From NCBI GenBank assembly GCA_965603365.1, contig CBFDCR010000002.1:62001-126000 (forward strand): a stretch of 64,000 nucleotides of DNA, in the 5' to 3' direction. Origin of the DNA: JAHELQ01 sp965603365 (GTDB lineage Bacteria; Acidobacteriota; Aminicenantia; UBA2199). The notes beneath the pieces were generated by a model. The model saw only the letters and a program-made list of their open reading frames with translations, searched no databases and was not told where the DNA came from. Position 1 is the stretch's first letter, and every line of letters begins with the position of its first letter. The position numbers and the translations under genes were made by a program. Of this stretch, positions 43,571-52,445 are shown one piece after another.

Positions 43571-45139
43571 TTACTCCTTGATGAAGTGGGCGCCGCGGGA
43601 GACTTTGTTGCGCAGGGCGGCATAGACCACCAGCAGGGCGGTCTGGACACTGTCCCTTAGATCGATGATACTCTGGGTCATCTCTGTTTTCTGGTAAAAC
43701 TTGACGATTCGATGCCGCAAATACTCCAGGTCGGAACGGGCCCGCTCCAGCCGCTTGGTGGTACGGATGATGCCGCAGTAATTCCACATGGTATAGCGGA
43801 CCGTCACCCCATCCTGCCAGACCAGGGCGGGGTCCAACTCCTCCTGGGGATAGGGGTACTTCCACTCCGGCACTTCGGCAATCACGTAGGGCACCTCTTC
43901 GGCTTCGATACTCTCCACGATATCTTCGGCGGCCCTCACCCCCCAGACCAGCCCCTCCAGCAGCGACACCGAGGCCAGCCGGTTGGCACCGTGGATACCG
44001 GCATTGGCCACCTCGCCGATGGCATAGAGGTGTTCCAGACTGGTCTTGCCTTTGAGATCCACCGCCACGCCGCCGCAACTGTAATGGGCGGACGGCACCA
44101 CCGGGATGGGCTTCTTTTCAATATCGATATCGTATTTCTTACACTTTTCATAGATGGTGGGGAATCGATCCTTTATACTAATTTTAGCAAAGGAGGCCAG
44201 GTCCAGCAGCACATAGTCATCCCCGTTTTTAATCATCTCGGCATAGATGGAGCGGGACACCTCATCCCGGGAGGCCAGATCACCCTGATCGGAATATTTC
44301 TTCATGAAATAGTCGCCCTTGCGGTTCATCAATTTGGCCCCTTCCCCTCTCACTGCCTCGGAAATCAAGAACCGATCGGCCTCCTTGTGATACAGGGAGG
44401 TGGGATGAAATTGGACATACTCCATGTGGCTCAACCGGGCTCCGGCCCGGTAGGCCATGGCCAGTCCGTTGCCCACGGCAGCGGAGGGATTGGTAGAATT
44501 CAGGAAGATACTACTCATACCGCCGGTGGCCAGTATGACCTTCCTGGCAAATATCCGCACCACCTTCTTCTGGTTCTGATCCAGCACATAGGCGCCGACG
44601 GTTTTGGGGGTCTCGTACATGCGCATGGGATTGCGGGAATGGTGGGGATAGGTGAGCAGGTCGATGGCCTGGTGGTTGTACAGCATCTTCAGCTTCTTCA
44701 ACTTCTTCAAACTTCGGGAGAAATTCTCCTGGATCACCCTGCCGGTCATGTCTTTCACATTGAGAACCCGGCGTTTTGAGTGGGCACCCTCCCGGGCTAA
44801 GTCAAAGGTGCCGCCGTTGGTGGAAAAAGGCACCTTGATTCTATCCATTAAAATCTTCTGGATCATCCGCTGTGATTGGGTCACCACCTGCTCCACTGCG
44901 GCCACATTGCTGATATAGTCGCCGCTTTTCATGATATCATGGGTGAAGTCTTTTGGGTCCTCGCCCCCGGCCAGCGAGGCAATGCCCCCCTGGGCCCAAT
45001 GGGTGTTGGTGGCGGTATCGCTGTCCCCTTTGGAAATCATGATGGTGTCGATGCCGTTCTCCGCCAGCACCAGGGCAGCGGTAGAACCGGCAATGCCGTT
45101 GCCAATGATGAGCACATCGGTCTCATAATACTCGATCAT
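43571..45139 (-). CDS. nadB: L-aspartate oxidase
   Basis: 522 residues. Oxidises L-aspartate to iminoaspartate, first step of NAD synthesis, with FAD. DVLIIGNGIAGSTAALVLAE is the FAD-binding fold, THWAQGGIASL the conserved active-site segment, EYVQFHPTSLY and SEAVRGEGAKLMNRKGDYFM the substrate region, ANRLASVSLLEGLVWG the late motif. ATG 45139 has GAGGAG 7 bases upstream; 45163 is in frame but worse. It follows nadC by 57 bases. nadA is not in the window. Confidence 0.95.
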   Translation of the reverse strand: MIEYYETDVLIIGNGIAGSTAALVLAENGIDTIMISKGDSDTATNTHWAQGGIASLAGGEDPKDFTHDIMKSGDYISNVAAVEQVVTQSQRMIQKILMDRIKVPFSTNGGTFDLAREGAHSKRRVLNVKDMTGRVIQENFSRSLKKLKKLKMLYNHQAIDLLTYPHHSRNPMRMYETPKTVGAYVLDQNQKKVVRIFARKVILATGGMSSIFLNSTNPSAAVGNGLAMAYRAGARLSHMEYVQFHPTSLYHKEADRFLISEAVRGEGAKLMNRKGDYFMKKYSDQGDLASRDEVSRSIYAEMIKNGDDYVLLDLASFAKISIKDRFPTIYEKCKKYDIDIEKKPIPVVPSAHYSCGGVAVDLKGKTSLEHLYAIGEVANAGIHGANRLASVSLLEGLVWGVRAAEDIVESIEAEEVPYVIAEVPEWKYPYPQEELDPALVWQDGVTVRYTMWNYCGIIRTTKRLERARSDLEYLRHRIVKFYQKTEMTQSIIDLRDSVQTALLVVYAALRNKVSRGAHFIKE

Positions 45140-45196
45140 CGCTATCTCCTCACTATTAGCCACTTTTTATTTTTATCTTAGCGTACCTTCGCGTGC

Positions 45197-46042
45197 TCAG
45201 CGGCTGTCTACTCTTATATTCAGGCTAAAGTCGAGGGACGAGAAGGAGTGGGTCAGGGCACCCACCGAAATAAAATCCACCCCGGTTTTGGCCTTTTCTT
45301 CGATGTTGTCCAGGGTCACATTACCGGAGACCTCAAGCTTCGCCCGCCGGTTCGTCATCCTGACCGCCTCTTTGACCAGTGGCAGATCGAAATTATCCAG
45401 CATGATCATGTCAACCTCCAGGGACAATGCCTCGGCCAACTCCTCGAGATTCTTGACCTCTACCTCGACTCTTTTGGCGGGGAACCTTTTTCGGACCAGT
45501 TGTACGGCCCGGGTAATGGTTCCGGCCATGCGAATGTGGTTGTCCTTGACCATGGCCATGTCTTCGAGGTTTAAGCGGTGGTTGGCACCGCCGCCGTCCC
45601 GCACCGCCTTCTTCTGCAGGTAGCGCATGCCGGGAACGGTCTTGCGGGTATCCAGCAGGCTGACGTTATAGGCTTTGATCTTCTGGACAAATTGTCGGGT
45701 CCAGGTGGCCACCCCGCTCAACTGCTGCAAAAAATTGAGGGCCGTGCGCTCGGCCTTCAGGATGGAACTCTCGGCTCCCCGGATCTCCGCCACCGCCTCG
45801 GCGTGCCCGACCTCATCGCCGTCATTTTTGAGCTTTCGAACCTCGACAGTTGGATCAACCATCATATAGGTCTCCGTAAACACATCCAATCCCGACATCA
45901 CCCCCGCCGCCTTGGCCGTCACTTCGGCGGTCACGATGCGATCAAAATCCTCGAGCGCCAGGGTGGTGACATCCTGGCCCACCCGGTCTTCGGCCAACGC
46001 CAGTTTAACGATCTCCCGCATAAAACTCTTATCCCTATCCAT
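45197..46042 (-). CDS. nadC: Nicotinate-nucleotide pyrophosphorylase (quinolinate phosphoribosyltransferase)
   Basis: 281 residues, normal length. Converts quinolinate and PRPP to nicotinate mononucleotide. LDTRKTVPGMRYLQKKAVRD and GGGANHRLNLEDMAMVKDNH carry the Arg, Lys and His residues that bind both substrates; EVEVKNLEELAEAL and DMIMLDNFDL are the Glu and Asp sites; VDFISVGALTHS closes the barrel. Its start overlaps the end of the S9 peptidase gene by 8 bases. Confidence 0.96.
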   Translation of the reverse strand: MDRDKSFMREIVKLALAEDRVGQDVTTLALEDFDRIVTAEVTAKAAGVMSGLDVFTETYMMVDPTVEVRKLKNDGDEVGHAEAVAEIRGAESSILKAERTALNFLQQLSGVATWTRQFVQKIKAYNVSLLDTRKTVPGMRYLQKKAVRDGGGANHRLNLEDMAMVKDNHIRMAGTITRAVQLVRKRFPAKRVEVEVKNLEELAEALSLEVDMIMLDNFDLPLVKEAVRMTNRRAKLEVSGNVTLDNIEEKAKTGVDFISVGALTHSFSSLDFSLNIRVDSR

Positions 46043-48200
46043 TAAACCTTTTGCCGAAGAGATGCCGCATCCAGAAATCGAGATCCTCTTTATAAAATAC
46101 GACTCTTTTCTTACTTCTCAAACCATGCCGCTCGCCGGGGTACAGCATGAGTTCAATGAGCTTACCGGCATCCAGTACTTTGTCGATAAACTGAAGGGTA
46201 TTTTGCATATGGACATTGTCGTCCATGGTGCCGTGGGTGATGCGCAGTCCGCCCTTGTATTGGTCGATATAGGTCAAAACCGAACTGCTCTTGTATCCCT
46301 CGGGGTTATCATCCGGGGTATCCATATAGCGTTCGGTGTAAACGGAATCGTACAGGCGCCAGTCGGTCACCGAAAAATGGGCAATGCCGAACTGAAAGTA
46401 ATCCGGCTGGCTGGCTAAGGCCAGGGCCGCCACATAGCCGCCGTAACTGCCGCCGGTAATGCCGATTCTCTGACTGTCCACAAAGGGCAGGGTTCGCAAA
46501 TATTTGACCGCCTGGACATAATCGTGCATCTCCCATTTTCCCAGGCTGCGGTGCATCAGGTCCACCCTCTTTTTGCCGAAATGACCGGAGCCTCGATGAT
46601 CGACACCCATGACAATAATCCCCAGGGAGGCCAGGAAGTGGTCCGTCAGCGGTCGACGGCCAAAGGCGTTTCGTACCGACGAGGCACCGGGTCCGCCGTA
46701 AATGTCCAGGATGACCGGGTATTTCTTGCTTTCGTCAAAATCCGGCGGCAGGTACCACCTGGCCGGCAGGGCAAAGCCATCATCGGTTTTGATCCTGAAC
46801 AGTTGGGGCTTTGCCAGGGCATATTCCTCCATGACCTTCTTATAGCGGTCCCCCAGTGGCCGTATCAATTTGCCCTCCCGATTGTAAAGACTCATCTTGC
46901 CGGGTACCGTAATAGAGGAATATTGATCAATAAAATAGGTTCCCCTGTCTGAAACCATTACCCGATGGCTCCCCTTTTGCCGGGTCAACCTTTTGACTTG
47001 TTTTCCCCAAAAATCCGTACAATAAAAATCGGTCTCCGTTGAATCTTCCTTCCGGGCATCGAAATAGATCCATCCCTTCTCTTCATCTACCGTGTGGATG
47101 CGGCCCACCGCCCATTCTCCGGTTGTCACCTGCCTCTCTGTGCCATCCCTGGATATGAGATAGATATGATCCCAACCGCTCTTAGAACTCTTGATCACCA
47201 TATCGTCATTTTTCAGCAGTACCAGGTCGTTAAATCCCGGGAACTCCACCCAGGTCTTCTGCTCCTCCTCATACACCTGCCGGATTTTGTGAGAGCCGCA
47301 GTCGTAGCAGAGAATCTTGAGATGGTTCTGATCCCGGTTCAGCCACTGGAAATAGACCGAATCGTTTTTTTGATTCCAGCAGGGAAAAGAGAGATAAAAA
47401 TCGGCCTCGCCGTTAAAGGGAATCCACCTCAATTCCCGGGTTTTGATGTCGATGATGCCGATCTTGACTGTGGGATTGGCAAAGCCCGGCTTGGGGTAAC
47501 GCTGCTTTTCCAGTTCTCCGTAGACACCGGCGGCATTGAATATGGGAAAGACCGGCACCTCGGTCTGATCGAAGCGTAAAAAAACGATTCTTTGGCTGTT
47601 TTGGCTCCACCAGAAGGCCCGGTATCTCTCCCTTCTACCCAGAATTTCTTCATAGTAGACCCAGGAGGCATAGCCATTGAGAATATCTTCGCTGCCGTCG
47701 GCAGTCAGGCGAATGGCCGTGCCATGATTCAGGTCATACAGGTACAAATCGTGATCTAAGGTATAGGCCACATAACGGCCATCCGGCGACAACCGGGGAT
47801 TCTTTTCGCTACCATCGGTCTGGGTCAACCGCCGGATCTCATTTTTCCCCTTTGTAAACAGATAAAGGTCGCCCTCTTTGAGAAATATAAACTTACGGAA
47901 GTCCGCAGTCCGGTGGGCGGCCCTCTGCAGACTCAACTTATTTTTTTCCAACACGTCATACTTTGCCGGATCGATGATCAAACGATATTTCTCCTTCCGG
48001 GCATCCACCTTAAAGACCTTTTTATCCTTTATCTCCAGGTAAAACCGATCATCCAACCACTCCCCGATCCGGGGCAAATCGTTCAACAGTTTTTCTCCTT
48101 TGCCCAGGTAGGCCTGCTCAAAAGTCAACTTCTTGGCCGCCGGAATCCGAATACTTAAAGCCAACACCAAAACAAGAAAAAATACAAGATATCTCTTCAC
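46035..48200 (-). CDS. S9-family prolyl oligopeptidase, dipeptidyl-peptidase IV-like, secreted
   Basis: 721 residues from GTG 48200, which has GAGGAG 7 bases upstream; ATG 48224 is the alternative. An N-terminal signal segment (YLVFFLVLVLALSIRIPA) is followed by a beta-propeller of about 420 residues (NPRLSPDGRYVAYTLDHDLY) and an alpha/beta hydrolase domain: GITGGSYGGYVAALAL with the Ser, DDNVHMQNT with the Asp, ERHGL with the His. EEILGRRERYRAFWW contains the Glu motif that sets dipeptidyl cleavage. It removes X-Pro dipeptides. It lies just downstream of the RiPP genes, but a link is not shown. Confidence 0.93.
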   Translation of the reverse strand: MKRYLVFFLVLVLALSIRIPAAKKLTFEQAYLGKGEKLLNDLPRIGEWLDDRFYLEIKDKKVFKVDARKEKYRLIIDPAKYDVLEKNKLSLQRAAHRTADFRKFIFLKEGDLYLFTKGKNEIRRLTQTDGSEKNPRLSPDGRYVAYTLDHDLYLYDLNHGTAIRLTADGSEDILNGYASWVYYEEILGRRERYRAFWWSQNSQRIVFLRFDQTEVPVFPIFNAAGVYGELEKQRYPKPGFANPTVKIGIIDIKTRELRWIPFNGEADFYLSFPCWNQKNDSVYFQWLNRDQNHLKILCYDCGSHKIRQVYEEEQKTWVEFPGFNDLVLLKNDDMVIKSSKSGWDHIYLISRDGTERQVTTGEWAVGRIHTVDEEKGWIYFDARKEDSTETDFYCTDFWGKQVKRLTRQKGSHRVMVSDRGTYFIDQYSSITVPGKMSLYNREGKLIRPLGDRYKKVMEEYALAKPQLFRIKTDDGFALPARWYLPPDFDESKKYPVILDIYGGPGASSVRNAFGRRPLTDHFLASLGIIVMGVDHRGSGHFGKKRVDLMHRSLGKWEMHDYVQAVKYLRTLPFVDSQRIGITGGSYGGYVAALALASQPDYFQFGIAHFSVTDWRLYDSVYTERYMDTPDDNPEGYKSSSVLTYIDQYKGGLRITHGTMDDNVHMQNTLQFIDKVLDAGKLIELMLYPGERHGLRSKKRVVFYKEDLDFWMRHLFGKRFNG

Positions 48201-48309
48201 GTTACTCTCCTCTGCAAAAACCAATGATTAACCACACAACCAAATGGATCATACCTATGAACACCCATCCCCCATCATACTGAAAAACCCCCCTCCTGTC
48301 AATGAAGTT

Positions 48310-49785
48310 TTAACGATACCCATAATTCTTCGAATTCAAATCTTTTATTGCATCTGTGATAAAATCTACCTCTTTGCTCTCTCTTTGGGTGAATATTTTA
48401 AGTGCTGTTTCAAGCTTTTTGACAATTTCTATAATATCTCTACGCAATCTTTCTATCATCAAATTCCGGATCTTTATTTTTAGAGATCCCTTAATCTCTT
48501 TTTTGTCAATGTCTGCAATTTTAATTTCCTTTGAATCTATAAGAGATTTAAAATATCTGGCTGAAAGAGCTAAATTTTTAAGAGCGGACTCAGTTTTGTT
48601 TTCTCGGACATCTATAAGCCCCAGGTAGTAATAAGGTTCGGCATATTTAGGATCGATTTGATTGGCCAATCTGAAATAGTATCTGGCTTTCTGCAACTTT
48701 TTTATGTGATAGTAATACATTCCAGCAAGGGTATTTAGCTCTAAAGAACCGGGTATATAGGCTTCTGCCTTTTTTATATCAGGCTCCACTTCTGAAACAT
48801 TCTCCAGGAGAAAATTGTTAAATGCCCTATAATAATAACTCTCCCCCTGATATTCCAATTGATTTTCGATGATGATAGCCAGTGTACGATTGGAGGCCTC
48901 GTAATCTTGTAGTTGAGACAGGCACACAGCCTTGCCAAAAAGCCCTTTATAATATAAGGGGGATGCCTTCAGCGCTTCCTCATAATAGTGTAATGCTTTT
49001 TCATAAAGACCAAAAGTAAAATAAATATTGGCAATTCCGGCGAGGGCAGCCGGGATATGGGCATTTAAATCCAGGACCTGTGCGAATGTTCTTTCTGCCT
49101 GGTCATATTTTTGCGACTGGTAGAAATTCTCGGCCCGGTCCAGAAGTAATCCGATAAAATCCGGGTACTCTTCGAGTGTCCTATCGATATCATCGTGCCC
49201 CCCTCGCAAAAAGTATTTTAAGTTTGACCGGGGATATTCTTTCAAAAAATCTTGATATTCGGCCACCCATTTCTCGAACGGTGCCGCATTTCCCAACTGC
49301 AATAAATATAAATAAAATTGGTAATCCTCCTGGATGGTGCCTTTCAACTGTTCCAGTTCGGCAATGGAAATTCTATCTATACTTTTTATTCCCATGAATC
49401 TACGGGCAATAGAAAAATACATTTTGAAGTCTGCTGAAAGCGAATTAATGTCTTGCAGCAAACAGCAGGCATCTTCTATTGCCGTTGGATCTTCCAGGAG
49501 TAACTGTTTCTCCCTGATGGCTTTTAAAATAAGGGAAAAGAAAAGTTTCTCTTTGATCTCTGTGCTGCCGGGATGTAATTTTAATGCTTCCCTGTAAAAT
49601 TTTATGGCCTTTTCCCAGCCGACCCAGTGCATTTTGTTGAATTCCCTATCTCCTCTATTTTTTAAATCGTTATACGCCATTTCTTTCTGCTTATCAATTC
49701 CTGGATTGATATCTTTTGGCTGGAATTGGCTTTCACACTGCATGAAGAGAAGGGCAGCGATCAACAATAAAGAGATTTTATACAT
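48310..49785 (-). CDS. TPR-repeat lipoprotein, last gene of the RiPP locus
   Basis: 491 residues. Lipobox FMQC (MYKISLLLIAALLFMQCESQ) anchors it in the envelope. About eight helical TPR units follow: GWEKAIKFYREALKLHPGST, SQKYDQAERTFAQVLDLNAH, GLYEKALHYYEEALKASPLY, PKYAEPYYYLGLIDVRENKT. TPR proteins hold partners together. ATG 49785 has GGGAGG upstream. It begins 15 bases after the propeller lipoprotein and shares its AT-rich composition, so it belongs to the same transcription unit. A role in surface display, export or immunity of the RiPP product is inference. Confidence 0.85.
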   Translation of the reverse strand: MYKISLLLIAALLFMQCESQFQPKDINPGIDKQKEMAYNDLKNRGDREFNKMHWVGWEKAIKFYREALKLHPGSTEIKEKLFFSLILKAIREKQLLLEDPTAIEDACCLLQDINSLSADFKMYFSIARRFMGIKSIDRISIAELEQLKGTIQEDYQFYLYLLQLGNAAPFEKWVAEYQDFLKEYPRSNLKYFLRGGHDDIDRTLEEYPDFIGLLLDRAENFYQSQKYDQAERTFAQVLDLNAHIPAALAGIANIYFTFGLYEKALHYYEEALKASPLYYKGLFGKAVCLSQLQDYEASNRTLAIIIENQLEYQGESYYYRAFNNFLLENVSEVEPDIKKAEAYIPGSLELNTLAGMYYYHIKKLQKARYYFRLANQIDPKYAEPYYYLGLIDVRENKTESALKNLALSARYFKSLIDSKEIKIADIDKKEIKGSLKIKIRNLMIERLRRDIIEIVKKLETALKIFTQRESKEVDFITDAIKDLNSKNYGYR

Positions 49786-49800
49786 ATGGGCCTCCCTCAT

Positions 49801-50991
49801 TTACTTCATTTTTGGCCAATTCTTGATTTTAGATCGACCTATTGAGATCTCACCGGAATCATTATCGGTTTTTATATGATAGAGATAACCGTCTCTAATG
49901 ACATCCGGGACCAGGGGCACACGAACCCGGTAGATATAGTAACCCTGGCGGTCAAAGACATCCATAATTTCCTGCCCATCTGCTTCTTTTTTTAAAAAGG
50001 ATTGCAGTCTCACCACATAAATTCTCCCCTGATCGTCGACGATCAGGCTTTTAAAAAAGGGACGATGATCGGGAAATTGCATTGCCTGGCGAAAAACCTT
50101 CTTTGACCAGGTTTTTTCATAATAGGGTGCATACCAATCATACAACCTCTCCTTCTCTTCTTTCAAAATGGGTTGAGGACTCTCTTCCTTTTCAATTTGA
50201 AATAGGATCATTCCCTTTTGATCCAGTTTCGTTAATGTAACCCCGGATGAATGTGCATAAACGCACGCATCCTCGGAAACTCTTCGAAAATAAAAACCCG
50301 GTGTATATACATGATCCAGGTGAAAATTGATAAGTTTCCCATCGTGAACGATTTCTACTTTTTTCCCATTAAAAAAATCAGCTATAACCTTCTCTTCTTT
50401 TTGATCATAGCCGGAGACTGCCACCAAAACCCTTTTGCCCTTTCCCGAATAAGAGCGGTACGAATAGATAATGTTCCGATTTTTTTTGTTAACCAGAAAA
50501 TGATAGGCGTTTTTATTCAACTCAATTTGAGACCGGAAATTTCCCCTATTATCAAAGATATGGATGAGGTATTCGTCCAGGACGTAAATATCCCTCTCTT
50601 TACTCACAAAAAAATCCCTGGGGCGGCGAAATTCACCGGGGCCAACGCCTTTCCTGCCGATTTTGTATTGAAATTTCCCCCGGTTATCGTATTTGAAGAT
50701 GACACACCTTTTACTGTCCATCACATATACATTATTATCGTGATCCAGTTCAATACCGGTTATCCAGCCAAATACATCATTCTCATTTTCCCCATAGGAG
50801 ATGACCAGATCATCTTCCAGTTCAAAGTTTAGTTCACCCCTGACTGGCTGAGACGGGTTACATATAAACGTAATGCCATTCCTGACCTCCTTCTTCCCTT
50901 TCCACGAAGCCTGAATATCCCCTCCCCTTAGATAAAGACAACCCACAATAAAAATAAACAAAAACAAAACCTTAATTAGTTTTTTCATCAT
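49801..50991 (-). CDS. Six-bladed beta-propeller (NHL-like) lipoprotein in the RiPP locus
   Basis: 396 residues from ATG 50991 (GGAGG five bases upstream). Lipobox IVGC in a signal peptide MMKKLIKVLFLFIFIVGCLY. Then propeller blades of the 6-bladed/NHL type: GITGIELDHDNNVYVMDSKR, FKYDNRGKFQYKIGRKGVGP, FRRPRDFFVSKERDIYVLDE, HIFDNRGNFRSQIE, and later LIVDDQGRIYVVRL and MDVFDRQGYYIYRV. GEFRRPRDF with GPGEF is the hallmark of such blades. Proteins of this fold commonly sit beside radical SAM peptide maturases. It starts 28 bases after the second maturase. Possible roles are peptide binding, export helper or immunity; none is shown by sequence. Confidence 0.85.
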   Translation of the reverse strand: MMKKLIKVLFLFIFIVGCLYLRGGDIQASWKGKKEVRNGITFICNPSQPVRGELNFELEDDLVISYGENENDVFGWITGIELDHDNNVYVMDSKRCVIFKYDNRGKFQYKIGRKGVGPGEFRRPRDFFVSKERDIYVLDEYLIHIFDNRGNFRSQIELNKNAYHFLVNKKNRNIIYSYRSYSGKGKRVLVAVSGYDQKEEKVIADFFNGKKVEIVHDGKLINFHLDHVYTPGFYFRRVSEDACVYAHSSGVTLTKLDQKGMILFQIEKEESPQPILKEEKERLYDWYAPYYEKTWSKKVFRQAMQFPDHRPFFKSLIVDDQGRIYVVRLQSFLKKEADGQEIMDVFDRQGYYIYRVRVPLVPDVIRDGYLYHIKTDNDSGEISIGRSKIKNWPKMK

Positions 50992-51019
50992 CCTGTCCTC
51001 CATGTTTCGCCTGTTCAAA

Positions 51020-52426
51020 TCATACGCCACTCTCTTTACTCCCATATATCTTCCTGATATATATTTTAAATAATTCCTTCAGGTAAACGCATGCGGCCCT
51101 GTTTAACTTATTCTCTTTATCGAGACCGGCATAAATACACCCACCCCGGCATATACCGACCAACCAGCAATCAATACAATAGGAAAAAATCGATTGAATC
51201 CTTTTCTGGATAAAATCGCCTGACACCTTCCACAATTTAGGATTATAGATATCACATTCCATTTCTTCAAATGAACAGGTTGCAGCAGGTATAAAGCTGC
51301 ACAAATGAGAGACTCGCAAGGTGCTCAGGTTGAAAAACAGTTCTAATTCAGGATAAGCTTCCAAACCTCGACAATTAAAGAAGAAAAAATATTTATCAAG
51401 ATTGATCAGTTTATTTATGTTGTCAAAATATGTATCGGTAATTTTTAAATTATTTTTTAAATTGAAATCCAGAAACCTCCCCATTAAATTTGCTTTTTTC
51501 AAGGCATCTTCCTCAGAGATAGTTAACAGGTTTGGCGCCAGACGAGCCGTGGTAAATCCAAACTTTTCCATTTTATAAACTTCCTGGATATCAAAATTAT
51601 CCACATTTTCTATCGTTCCCTGAAAACCTTTAATGGGAAATCTCTCATTATATTTCCTGAAAATCTCCAGGCCTTTCAGAATATCATCGAACGATCCATT
51701 ACCGCTGTGATACTGTCTGGTTTTATTGTGGGCTTCTCTATAGCCATCAATACTAATGTAAACCTCAAAATTATATTTTCCGAGGAATTCGGCGATCTCT
51801 TCCGTCATCGGTGTCATGTTGGTATTTAGGGAATACTCAACTTCCATATGGCTATATTTCCGAGAAATCTGCCGAACGACCCGTTCCAGTGACCCAAAAT
51901 TCAATAGTATTTCTCCCCCATTGAATGAAATCTGTACTTTTGACACATTGTTTTTCACTTTCCCGGCCATAAATTGATCAACAACCTTATCAACCAAACT
52001 TCCCTTTCTTCTACCAGTTGCCCTCACTGGAGGATAGGGATTCTTATATTGATTGACACAATAGGGGCATTTGAGATTGCAAATATCATTCACAATAGTC
52101 AATTTTCTGTAATCCCGTTTATGCCGATAAAAGCATTCTGCATTTTCCTTAATATCCCCAAACCGAGCATGAATAGATCTTTTAAATTCATCTTTAAATA
52201 GATCCAAATCACCCTTAAATAAAATATTATATTTTAACAATAATTCGACAATCGCCTTATTGTTTTCCTCTAATTTCGCACCGCCCCTTTTCTGTACATC
52301 ATCTATAAAGTCAATTGCCTCGTCATTTACCTTAAGTAAAGAAGGAGAATACCGATTCCAGATTACATAATAATCATCGTTAATTTTTAACCGATTAATA
52401 TGTTCTGATACTTTTATGTCCTTCAT
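51020..52426 (-). CDS. Radical SAM/SPASM peptide maturase 2
   Basis: 468 residues. An N-terminal about 95-residue region (YYVIWNRYSPSLLKVNDEAI) of the kind that recognises leader peptides. The radical SAM cluster motif is Cys116-x-x-x-Cys120-x-x-Cys123 (CNLKCPYC). The SAM fold has FNGGEILL and YISIDGYREAHNKTRQYH. The SPASM end carries CSFIPAATCS, then CIDCWLVGICRGGC and AACVYL, Cys residues for auxiliary 4Fe-4S clusters. Such enzymes make thioether or carbon-carbon crosslinks in peptides. Clear paralog of maturase 1, 19 bases downstream of it. AT-rich, unlike neighbouring housekeeping genes. Confidence 0.92.
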   Translation of the reverse strand: MKDIKVSEHINRLKINDDYYVIWNRYSPSLLKVNDEAIDFIDDVQKRGGAKLEENNKAIVELLLKYNILFKGDLDLFKDEFKRSIHARFGDIKENAECFYRHKRDYRKLTIVNDICNLKCPYCVNQYKNPYPPVRATGRRKGSLVDKVVDQFMAGKVKNNVSKVQISFNGGEILLNFGSLERVVRQISRKYSHMEVEYSLNTNMTPMTEEIAEFLGKYNFEVYISIDGYREAHNKTRQYHSGNGSFDDILKGLEIFRKYNERFPIKGFQGTIENVDNFDIQEVYKMEKFGFTTARLAPNLLTISEEDALKKANLMGRFLDFNLKNNLKITDTYFDNINKLINLDKYFFFFNCRGLEAYPELELFFNLSTLRVSHLCSFIPAATCSFEEMECDIYNPKLWKVSGDFIQKRIQSIFSYCIDCWLVGICRGGCIYAGLDKENKLNRAACVYLKELFKIYIRKIYGSKESGV

Positions 52427-52445
52427 GAGTTACTACCCATCTTCA

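Noticed and set aside
43712..44779. 355-residue plus-strand frame
   Set aside because: Exactly antisense to nadB, His/Gly-rich composition typical of a shadow frame.
46035..48200. S9 peptidase as leader peptidase of the RiPP locus
   Set aside because: It is a secreted X-Pro dipeptidyl peptidase by motif, with no known role after Gly-Gly, and the gap of about 110 bases before it separates it from the RiPP genes. It could still trim the product, but the sequence does not show it.
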